A stretch of DNA of 64,000 bases, from the NCBI GenBank assembly GCA_964058805.1, contig CAXKVV010000022.1, forward strand, positions 434,001 through 498,000. The letters run 5' to 3'. The stretch comes from Schoenoplectus triqueter. Taxonomy: Eukaryota > Streptophyta > Magnoliopsida > Poales > Cyperaceae. The position numbers were made by a program, and so were the translations under genes. Positions 30,251 through 38,680 of the stretch are shown here, in pieces. Positions within the stretch are counted from its first letter, which is position 1, and each line of letters begins with the position of its first letter. The notes below the pieces were generated by a model that worked only from the letters and a program-made list of their open reading frames with translations, was not told where the DNA came from and searched no databases.

Positions 30251-33169
30251 TCACAATTGTTTTAAATTCTTTGGTGGGGATAGTTCAGTTATTGCTTTGA
30301 TCTTGCCCGGGTCTATTTCAATCCCCCTATGGCATACCACAAACCCCAGAAATTTACCAGATGATACCATAAATGCGCATTTCAATGGGTTTAATTTGAG
30401 CGCATGTTCCCTTAGGCGATTGAAAACGACCTCAAAATATTGGAGGTGTTCTTCATATGACATGGCTTTGATGACTAGATCATCCACATAACATTCTACT
30501 ATCTTGTGGATTAGATCGTCGAATATTTTCGTCATCGCCCGTTGGTAGGTGGCACCCGCATTTTTCAGCCCAAACGGCATGACTTTGTAACAATAGATGC
30601 CAATCGGCGTGCGGAAGACTGTGTGCTTTTCATCTTCTGGCGCCATTTTTATTTGATTATAACCTGCATAACCGTCCATAAAGGAGAAGACTTCATAGGA
30701 GGAGGTATGGTCAATTATGATTTCGGTTACTGGGAGCGGAAAATCATCTTTAGGGCACGCCTTGTTTAAGTCCCGAAAGTCCACACAAATGCGGATCTGC
30801 CCATTTTTCTTTTTAACCGGGACAATGCTAGCCACCCATTCTGGCATCTCTTCTTCCCGTATGAAACCTGCGTCGATGAGTTTCTTTGTTTCCTCCACGA
30901 CCTTTTCTTCCAGTTCTATTCTCATCCGCCTCGGCGCTTGTTTAATTGGCTTGAAGGTTGGATCAATTTTTAAGTAATGGACCGCTACGTTGGGATCTAA
31001 CCCAGGTATTTCTTTATAACTCCAAGCGAAGCAGTCCATGTAGTTTTTAAGGAACATATTCAACCTGTCAGCCACCTCTTCTGGCAACGACGCGCTTATG
31101 AAAGTTGGTCGTGGGTCTTCTTCCGCCCCCAAATTAATTTCAGCTAACTCATCGACCGTGTTAGGTTCCTTTTCTAGCTGTTTCAAAGCATTTTTCAGGA
31201 CCGGGGTATTGTCCTCTTCTGTTTCATTATCCGGCATCTCAACAGAAGTCATGCAACAGCTTTCTTCCATACGGTACCCGTTGAGGGACCCCTCAAAACA
31301 TGCTGCGTCATCGCAGTCATACCCTAATCCCCGGGTGTATTTTATTTTGCCATCCAGGCCCAGAACCTTATTCTGGCAACCATTCCAGAGTTCATCGAAG
31401 CGCTTGGCCTCGGCCTTGGATATGTCTCTCAGACATTTTGCCCTTTTTGCTAGTTTATATAACTCCTTTCCAAAGGGATGAGATGCAGCGTCATCGCCCG
31501 TTGCATTCTCTGATTCTTGTTCTATCACCCACTTTTTCCAAGTGTTATGGTCAGGGTTCTTCAGAGACTGAGTTGAATCGCTCTGATAAAAAATTATAGC
31601 CTTGTGAATGATAGTTTTCCCTTTGATGCGCTCTACCTTTGCCGGCACAATAAAGGTCTTTAGGGTTTGGATGTGGTTCACTTCCCTTGGTATAAGGTCT
31701 TTAAAATGCCTTTCGGGAACCATAGTAATCTCTAGCGCTGCCATCTCCTCTTCTATTTCAATGTTCATGACTGAGTTGGAGCGGTAGATTTCTCTGATCG
31801 GCTTACGTCTCGCAACCTTAGGTTTGCTAGGTACGGGAGTGTGCGAGATCGTATAAGCAACCCCTTTGCCTTTGTTATTCGAGTTGTGCGGAGCTGGGTC
31901 TTGTTGAAAGCTCTTCGGGAGTTGGATCGTCCCGTTTCTGTGCCCTTCTTCTATGAGGTCTTTGAATACCCAGCATTCTTCAATTGTATGACCCAATACG
32001 CGATGATAAGGGCAGAATTCGCCTTCACCGGCTCTTTCTATGTCTGCGGGTCGTTTGCAAACGGGGAGTGTCAATCCGCTCTTTAAGGCCTGCTCAAATA
32101 TCCGAGCCGTTTTATTTTTCAGAAAAGAGTATGGTTTACTCTTCTTGACCTTGAGGGTTTGCATGACGGTCGATTGCTTAGCTTTCATTTCTTCCCCCTT
32201 TGATTCATCTACTATGACAATTACCCATTTGCCGCTATTGGGTGCTTGCCTTTCGGGGGTCCCGGAACGGGGTTCGCTCGTCATTTCTTTGAGTAGCTCG
32301 GAGTTATAGATTGTAGTTTGCAGGTTTTCAATCATTATCATGATTTCATTGTGTTGCACTTTAATATCCTGCATAATTTCCCATTGTTCAGACACCTCCC
32401 TTCTATTATTTTCAACCTGGTGCCTTATTTCGTCGATCGCATTCCAGACGCGACCTTCGAAATTTTCCCGCCATGAGCGTTCTTCACTTATAGGCCTTGG
32501 CCTAACCGAGTTATCCCTTCCGCTACCGGGTCCCGTGTTGATCATAAATGACTCCTCACTTTCATTATCTGTTTCGGGCCCTTTATATGGCTTTTTGAGG
32601 ATGTGATAGATGATTTCTTCGTCAGATTCCTCTTCCCAGGGCTGACGATCATGGCCAGATTCCTCTCCTGAGGTGGTATTGCCCGAGTCGTTGGAATCTT
32701 CGGAGTCTTCTCCCGAAGTTGCCTTTATGATCTGAATTTGAGGGGTGTTGGCAGGCTTAAAATTGAAAATGACCTCCTCTTCAGAATCACTTGCATTGAT
32801 TTTGCTCGGTTTTATTTGGGCCTTATACGTAGCCACCTGTTTGAAGCGGAAGGTTGCTTCCTCACCCGACTTTCTTCCGGGTCTTTGGGCTCGAGCACCT
32901 CGGGGTTTGATATTAAATTTGACCTCTTCTTCTTCTCCAGATGAGGTATCAAATTTAGGGCCTTTATTGAAGGGTTTCTGACCTGCTTTTGTTATAGGCC
33001 GGCTCGGCGCCACGGCGGATTTAGGCAGAAAATACTGGGCGTCATTGAATTTAATCTCATGCACCCCGAATGGCTTGACATCTCCGTCAATTCTCTTTTG
33101 TTTACCATTCTCAATATATTTCAGGCATTGGTGTAGAGTAGAGGGTATGACCTGATTGCTGTGAGCCAT
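30251..33169 (-). CDS. Second zinc-knuckle module and reverse transcriptase, copy B
   Basis: Resumes in the shifted frame. The first 330 or so residues are acidic spacer (SDSEEEV, GEDSEDSNDSG). Then comes a module beginning KKSKPYSF with CPYHRVLGHTIEEC (about 31972-32019), roughly 60% identical over 90 residues to the Gag zinc-knuckle module. RT follows, with VDFRDLNKACPKDDFPLP, MPFGLKNAGATYQRAM and the catalytic YVDD near 30478-30492. It ends at a TGA (30251-30253) at the RT/RNase H junction that copy A shares. Confidence 0.87.
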   Translation of the reverse strand: MAHSNQVIPSTLHQCLKYIENGKQKRIDGDVKPFGVHEIKFNDAQYFLPKSAVAPSRPITKAGQKPFNKGPKFDTSSGEEEEVKFNIKPRGARAQRPGRKSGEEATFRFKQVATYKAQIKPSKINASDSEEEVIFNFKPANTPQIQIIKATSGEDSEDSNDSGNTTSGEESGHDRQPWEEESDEEIIYHILKKPYKGPETDNESEESFMINTGPGSGRDNSVRPRPISEERSWRENFEGRVWNAIDEIRHQVENNRREVSEQWEIMQDIKVQHNEIMIMIENLQTTIYNSELLKEMTSEPRSGTPERQAPNSGKWVIVIVDESKGEEMKAKQSTVMQTLKVKKSKPYSFLKNKTARIFEQALKSGLTLPVCKRPADIERAGEGEFCPYHRVLGHTIEECWVFKDLIEEGHRNGTIQLPKSFQQDPAPHNSNNKGKGVAYTISHTPVPSKPKVARRKPIREIYRSNSVMNIEIEEEMAALEITMVPERHFKDLIPREVNHIQTLKTFIVPAKVERIKGKTIIHKAIIFYQSDSTQSLKNPDHNTWKKWVIEQESENATGDDAASHPFGKELYKLAKRAKCLRDISKAEAKRFDELWNGCQNKVLGLDGKIKYTRGLGYDCDDAACFEGSLNGYRMEESCCMTSVEMPDNETEEDNTPVLKNALKQLEKEPNTVDELAEINLGAEEDPRPTFISASLPEEVADRLNMFLKNYMDCFAWSYKEIPGLDPNVAVHYLKIDPTFKPIKQAPRRMRIELEEKVVEETKKLIDAGFIREEEMPEWVASIVPVKKKNGQIRICVDFRDLNKACPKDDFPLPVTEIIIDHTSSYEVFSFMDGYAGYNQIKMAPEDEKHTVFRTPIGIYCYKVMPFGLKNAGATYQRAMTKIFDDLIHKIVECYVDDLVIKAMSYEEHLQYFEVVFNRLREHALKLNPLKCAFMVSSGKFLGFVVCHRGIEIDPGKIKAITELSPPKNLKQL

Positions 33170-33585
33170 GGGCGACCCAGCAACGCCCGATAAGAGGTTT
33201 CAGCGTCAATGACATAGAATTTAGTAGGCGCTTTTAGGCTTCCGCATTGCAGGTTCAGAGTTATAGCTCCCAGGGCCTTTTGGGAGTTTTGATTAAAGTC
33301 GTGAATAATCACCTTTTCATCAGATAAATTCTTCACATCTAAGGTGATGGTCTTCAGGGTTTTAAGTGGCATGATATTGATCGAGGACCCCGCGTCGACC
33401 AGGATGCGGCCAATCTTTTGCCCTCCACAATTTCCGGTGATGTATAGCGGGCGATTATGGTCGACGGTGCCTATTAGGAGATCGTCGTCTGTGAAATTTA
33501 TACAGACGGCCCGCTTGGCGGTGAATAGGGCCTCCTGCATATTTTGCTCGATGAAATATGACTTGTACTTCTCAGGATCTTGCAA
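33121..33585 (-). CDS. Aspartic protease region, copy B
   Basis: Continues the Gag frame after the TAG. The catalytic-type motif VDAGSSINIMP sits near polyprotein residue 1165, with Ala in the usual Thr/Ser position of D-T/S-G, followed by the hydrophobic-glycine pair region RALLGRPWL. A one-base deletion near 33163, relative to copy A, shifts the frame and truncates it. Its role would be cleavage of the polyprotein. Confidence 0.78.
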   Translation of the reverse strand: MQDPEKYKSYFIEQNMQEALFTAKRAVCINFTDDDLLIGTVDHNRPLYITGNCGGQKIGRILVDAGSSINIMPLKTLKTITLDVKNLSDEKVIIHDFNQNSQKALGAITLNLQCGSLKAPTKFYVIDAETSYRALLGRPWLTAIRSYPLLYTNA

Positions 33586-33588
33586 GGC

Positions 33589-36500
33589 CTAGATTAGTAC
33601 CTCCCTTAGGTCTTGTGACATCATCAACGCATCAAATATGCTTAATAACGCTGGAATCTTACGCAGATGTGCCAACACATTATATTCTTCACCCGTCGAC
33701 CGGGTCTTTTCTGGGTTCTTGCTTGGGTTTTCAGCCTCTTTGCCTTTGTTCTGGGCCTTGTCTTTTCCTTTATCGGAATCCTTGGGAGCTTGCCTCTCAG
33801 GTATGTAAGTCCCGGACCGGAGCACGGCTTTACATTCTTCGTTCTTGGTCCCAGAGGTGCTTGCTTCCCTTTCATTATTTGGGAAGAACATCTCCTCCAA
33901 TGTTGGCATATCTTCGTCGCAAGAAGAATATACCATGTTGCACGAAGCACCCCAGATCTCTTCGCTTTCTTCTTTATTTATTTCTTCATCTGTATCTTCT
34001 TTCTTTTGACCTAGGGTTAGCTTCTCCCAGTCTTCTTTGGAGATGAAGTGTTGAAGGGTGATCGCCTCGGGACTGCCCTGCTCGTACTCTTCAATTTTAT
34101 TCTTTTTGGACCTGTTGCTTCTATGCTTCTTTCTTTTCTTTAGAACCTGGTCTTGGCTCTGGTCCACCTTATAATATACCCTGGGTTTTGGTGGGACCAC
34201 TGGCGTAATATCGTCCTTCCATTTCATGCCAGGTTCTTTCTTAAGAGCTTTAAGCATTTTAATCGATTTCTTCGATAGGTGTGTAGTCCATTGCTCTTCT
34301 AGATTTTCATTTAACTGGCCCGGGATTTTCTCTTCCTCGTGAGAGATCCCATTGGCCTGTTCATGGGCTGATGGGCTTTGCAAGAACCCTTTAGGTAAAG
34401 TAATTTCACCATTTTTATATGCCTTCTCGACCCAATCTTTGAAGACCCAGCAATCTTCAATTGAGTGCCCTAGTACTCTGTGGTATGGGCAGAAGTTAGG
34501 TTCGTCCGATTTATCGGCATCTTCCGGGCGTTTACTGGCCGGCAGGGTTAGACCGTTCTTCAGTGCCCCTCTGAAGATTTGGGCAACTTTATCTCTCCTG
34601 AAGGAGTACGGTTTAGATTTCTTTTGTTTGAGGGACTCAAAACTCCGTGAACTCCCTCCTGGATTGGGCCTGGGTCCCTTATTGTAATTATTGCCATTTG
34701 TGCCACTGATGCCGCTTTGGGTGTCTGCGTTAGCGACCATCTTATTCTTTAACGAGGTGAATGCCACTTTAGTCTCGGCTCGGGCTCTTCGTTGCGGCCT
34801 ATTATTCATAAAGTTCGGCACGGTATGCGGTGACATTCTTTCCATATTAGATACTGACCTGAGCAAGTCTTTGAATGTGTTGACCTTTGTCACACCAAGA
34901 AGCATGCCCATCCACCCGTCAATGTTTTTCATGATTAGGTTGACGGCCTCATCTTTAGTTAATGTGCGGTCGCATTTGATGCTGAGGTTCCGCCAACTAT
35001 TGATAAAATCTGTCATTGACTCCCCTTTCTTGGGTTTAGTGCTTGCCAGATCGGCTATATTTATTTTGTCGGACACCATGACAAATCGTGCCATGAACGA
35101 GTCTGCCATCTCGTCCCAGGTCCTGATGCTGTTGTTTTCCAGTGAATAGTACCATTGGAAGGCGGTTCCCACCAGGCTTTGAGGGAATTGTCTCAACAAC
35201 AGTGCATCATTGCCGCCCGTATTACCGCACGAGGCTACAAAGTGGGCCAAGTGTTGTTCGGGGTTCAGGTCTTTATTGCCTTCCCCGGAGAAGGTCCTGA
35301 AACGGGGGATCACATACCCTTTAGGATATTCTTCTAAATCATATATGGCGGGGTATGGATGTCCACAGTTTTTGACGGGAGGGATAGCGTATCCACCTCC
35401 AGCTATTTGCATTTGCTGGGCAATCATGGCTTGAATCTCTTTCTGGGATATTCCCGTTGGTTCAGCCTCCACTTCTATGGTTCTATGTGGATGGGGTTTA
35501 GAATCGACAGGTTGTTTTCCCTTATGATTGCTTTTGGTACTGTGGACCCCTTCTTGACGGGAGCTACCAGCTTTGAAATTGGCGTCTTGTGATTCTTGCA
35601 ATGACTTGACCGCCTTAATCAATTCTTCGTTTTGTTTCAGCATGGTAGCGATTAGCTCCCGTTGCCTAATCAGCTCTTCATCTCGTGCCTCGATGTGCCC
35701 TTTCAATATTTCAATTTCATCGATGGGCATCTCGGGACGTATTTCAACGTCATCTTCGTTATCGAAGAGATCAGGGTTTTCGTTGTGATCTTCCCCTTCT
35801 CTGCTATTGCCCTCAGGGTTGACTCTCTTGGGGGGTCTCCCTTTTCTACCATTATTTTTATTAGTATTGGTGACGTGAGCTTGATTAGGTGGGGACTGGT
35901 CGTCCTGGACCATGTTCACTTCACCATCAGTATCTGGATCAGTATCGTAGCTTATACTGATGGTGTTAACTGAGAAGTGCTCTTCGTAACGAGCGGTTCT
36001 TCTCTTCTTCTTTGTTTGGTCAGGGGCAGTTATTTTCAGGTTATTGAGTGGTATTCTCGAGCCTAATCGGCTGAATACACTCTTCTGACCTAGGCGGCTG
36101 AACACGCTCTCGGGCGGAGCGTTGGATTTGCCGGCCTTGATGGGCTGGGTTTGAGACTGGGGCTTTGTTGGCTGGGAACCCTTCGGGACCCACACCTGCT
36201 GGGTGCTAGGTGTTGCCTTTGGTATAAACCTCCTCGGGTGTGGAGTGGAGACAATGGCTTGCGGCTGAGCCATGCCTTGAGAGTGATTAGAGCAGGAGAC
36301 ATACTGTCTCGACCTAGCGTTCTTGACGCTCTTCCTCTGTTTGAGGGCCCTGTGAGCCTTATAGATGGCTTCTGCAGGGGCTTGAGACTTGTCCTGGCGG
36401 CGCTGAGGCCTTTGAACTGGGCGAGGTGTGGGCTTAGGCACCTCCCATGCCTGGCGGAGCTGGCCTGTGGCCGAGTTCTTGGCCACTATGCGGAGGGCTA

Positions 36501-36894
36501 TAAATTTGTTGGAGACCGGGATAGCTGGCCTAGCCACCAGCTGGTTTTGGTATGCATCCAGGGCCCTCTTCCTGGACGCTTGAGAGTTGCGGGCAGTTTG
36601 GGCTGCTGCCTTTGGGGCTGTCCTCTTGGACGGTCGCCTTCTCCTCTTTGGGGAGGCAGTAGGAGAGGCCATGACGTTGTTAGAGATGCCCTTAGGAGTT
36701 AGGGTAATTGATTCTTCCTCCTCGTCCGGGATGGAGATCCGGACGGTTGCGGGAGTGATCGTGGCCACTGGAGCTGGGCCATAGATAGTCAGTTCTTGTG
36801 GGATGGTCCCAAAGAACATAAAAAGCTTGCCCTCTGGGCTCTGTGCAGGTGTGACGGTGTAATGAGCAAGGTTGAAGTTCCCGAAATATGCCAT
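33589..36894 (-). CDS. gag: Gag region, copy B
   Basis: Residues 1 to about 1100. A basic Pro/Lys/Arg-rich N-terminal third (RRRRPSKRTAPK) is followed by a coiled coil near residues 391-435 (EIEILKGHIEARDEELIRQR). Next is a retrotransposon Gag domain near 518-685 (FQWYYSLENNSIRTWDEMAD) and a zinc-knuckle-like CPYHRVLGHSIEDC (C-x2-H-x4-H-x4-C) near 801-815. It ends at a TAG where copy A has a glutamine codon. This Gag is much longer than usual. It packages the genomic RNA into particles. Confidence 0.85.
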   Translation of the reverse strand: MAYFGNFNLAHYTVTPAQSPEGKLFMFFGTIPQELTIYGPAPVATITPATVRISIPDEEEESITLTPKGISNNVMASPTASPKRRRRPSKRTAPKAAAQTARNSQASRKRALDAYQNQLVARPAIPVSNKFIALRIVAKNSATGQLRQAWEVPKPTPRPVQRPQRRQDKSQAPAEAIYKAHRALKQRKSVKNARSRQYVSCSNHSQGMAQPQAIVSTPHPRRFIPKATPSTQQVWVPKGSQPTKPQSQTQPIKAGKSNAPPESVFSRLGQKSVFSRLGSRIPLNNLKITAPDQTKKKRRTARYEEHFSVNTISISYDTDPDTDGEVNMVQDDQSPPNQAHVTNTNKNNGRKGRPPKRVNPEGNSREGEDHNENPDLFDNEDDVEIRPEMPIDEIEILKGHIEARDEELIRQRELIATMLKQNEELIKAVKSLQESQDANFKAGSSRQEGVHSTKSNHKGKQPVDSKPHPHRTIEVEAEPTGISQKEIQAMIAQQMQIAGGGYAIPPVKNCGHPYPAIYDLEEYPKGYVIPRFRTFSGEGNKDLNPEQHLAHFVASCGNTGGNDALLLRQFPQSLVGTAFQWYYSLENNSIRTWDEMADSFMARFVMVSDKINIADLASTKPKKGESMTDFINSWRNLSIKCDRTLTKDEAVNLIMKNIDGWMGMLLGVTKVNTFKDLLRSVSNMERMSPHTVPNFMNNRPQRRARAETKVAFTSLKNKMVANADTQSGISGTNGNNYNKGPRPNPGGSSRSFESLKQKKSKPYSFRRDKVAQIFRGALKNGLTLPASKRPEDADKSDEPNFCPYHRVLGHSIEDCWVFKDWVEKAYKNGEITLPKGFLQSPSAHEQANGISHEEEKIPGQLNENLEEQWTTHLSKKSIKMLKALKKEPGMKWKDDITPVVPPKPRVYYKVDQSQDQVLKKRKKHRSNRSKKNKIEEYEQGSPEAITLQHFISKEDWEKLTLGQKKEDTDEEINKEESEEIWGASCNMVYSSCDEDMPTLEEMFFPNNEREASTSGTKNEECKAVLRSGTYIPERQAPKDSDKGKDKAQNKGKEAENPSKNPEKTRSTGEEYNVLAHLRKIPALLSIFDALMMSQDLREVLI

Positions 36895-37011
36895 TTCCTG
36901 CAAAAACAAAAACACTTGAAAATTATTAGTCATTTTTAGCGCATAGAAGACCACTTGTATCTCTTAACTATTCTATTTGCCTCTCTCTTTCAGAGATAAG
37001 AGGAGAATCTA

Positions 37012-37030
37012 GGTCCCACTGGGCGTGCCA
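37012..37030 (-). promoter_or_regulatory. Primer-binding-site candidate, copy B
   Basis: In element sense TGGCACGCCCAGTGGGACC, starting with TGG five bases inside the 5' LTR, the expected place for a tRNA 3' end to anneal. It is identical in copy A (55270-55288). It resembles PBS sequences of Tat-lineage elements, but I do not assign the tRNA. Confidence 0.7.
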
Positions 37031-37035
37031 GATCC

Positions 37036-38639
37036 TGTGCGACACTTTTTCGCGCGCCGCCGCACCGCCGCTGGGCGATGGGTTTGCGGAAGAAGGACAC
37101 AGAGATCCCTCCCGAGCGTGCATCTGCTGGGTGTCGGCCGATTCTGCCGTTTAGAGAGATTTGGATGCACATTCAGGGGGTTTTTTAGTGATTGTGAGTT
37201 CTTGTAGATTCCGGTGGGCGCAAGCCCCCACCGTTAATTACCCTGGGCTACTAACCTCGAGGCACCTCTGGATCTTTGAAAGAGAGAAGCAAATAGTATA
37301 GTTAAAAGATGGTCAAGTGGTCGTCTAGGTTCACAAAAGGGGTCTATGGAAGACGAACCTACAAACAGATCGGTTCAGTCTTTACCGCTTCAAGAGGTAA
37401 CCTTACTTACAGATCAGATTAATCTCTTCAAAGGGGTTCGAGGTGAGTCTACTACAGAACGACTCGACCTACTTCATCCTATGGAAGACGAACCTACAAA
37501 CAGATCGGTTCAGTCTATGCCACCTCGAGATATAACCTTACTACAGACCAGGTTAATCTCTTCAGAGGGGCTTGAGGTGAGTCTACTACAGAACGACTCG
37601 ACCTCCATTGATCTAGAAGATAAACCTACTACAGAACGGTTCAATCTTAACTAGTCAACAACCAATCACACAAAATACAACTCGAAGCACTGAGCCGGTT
37701 GATCTTGAGGTTGGTGAATCAGGAGAAGGGTGGATATGGCCCACGTGTTTCTTCTCACCGATCTTCTAGATCATGAATTCGAAGCACTAAGCCGATCCAT
37801 AGACCTAGGAAACACAGTTACACACAATGTCAAACCTGAAGCGCTGAGCCAGCTTAACATTGAGGTATGTGTTAGTGAAGAAACCTACCTACAGAACGGT
37901 TCACATTCACTGTTTTGTGGATGAATCTACTACAGAACGATTCAATCTCACAATCTCGGGAGATGAACCAGAAGACAAACTTATCGACATATGAGTTCAG
38001 TCTTGCTAGCTCAAATGATCATGAATTACTTGTTCAAGACACCGAGTCATTAAGATGTCACTTCTCTTGGACATCACAATGTTCTTCTTCTTCAAAGTCG
38101 ACATATCTCTCCATGCTGATGTCGCAGCTTTGGTCATTCTTCAGTGAGCGTCAAGATGTTCTTGTCTCGACTAGTCATTCTATATGTTGCATTACTTGTG
38201 CAAAATTACTATGTTGCCCTACTCCCCTTGTGTGAGCGTGTTTAGTCATGAGTTACTTGCTCATGGTGATGAGTCGTTAAGATGTCACCTCTCTAGGACA
38301 TCGTAATGTTCTTCTTCCTCAGAGTCGACATGTATCTCCAAGTTGATGTCGCAGCTCTGGTTATCCTTCATCAAGTGTCAAGATGTTCTTGTCTCGACAT
38401 ATCTCCTCATGTTGCTATCGAAGCCTTAGTCATCCTACGTCAAGATGTTCTTGTCTCAACGTATCTTCTCATGTTGCTGTTGCATCCTTCGTCAAGATGT
38501 TCTTGTCCTGACTAATCGTTCTAAATGTTATATCATGTGTGTTGCTTCACATCCCTTATGTGAGCATGTTTGTTCATCTTCAAAGTGTAAAAAGTTTATT
38601 ACATAATATCTTCCATCATTATTTCTATTATAAAGATGC

Positions 38640-38680
<41 letters not shown>

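Larger units (their letters stand above)
27806..36894 (-). pseudogene. gag-pol: gag-pol polyprotein of copy B, single frame, broken
   Basis: Ancestrally one reading frame of about 3,030 codons. Order from the ATG at 36894: Gag, protease, spacer with second zinc-knuckle module, RT, degenerate RNase H, archaeal-type RNase H, integrase with a C-terminal GPY/F-like region. Interruptions: TAG 33589-33591, a one-base deletion near 33163, TGA 30251-30253, TAA 28307-28309 and TGA 28304-28306. The TGA at 30251 and TAA at 28307 are also in copy A. I choose the ATG at 36894 because the frame further upstream differs between copies, and because a TTTTTGCAG acceptor-like site lies just before it in both. 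Confidence 0.85.

Noticed and set aside
30251..30253. Shared TGA as a programmed selenocysteine or frameshift site
   Set aside because: There is no supporting structure or shift context, and the frame simply continues. Ancestral loss with trans-mobilisation, or readthrough, are the simpler options and are listed as a finding.
33558..34046. Plus-strand frames opposite gag-pol, up to 183 codons
   Set aside because: They mirror the biased codon use of gag-pol and have no recognisable domain. The real antisense gene lies elsewhere (22480-26067).
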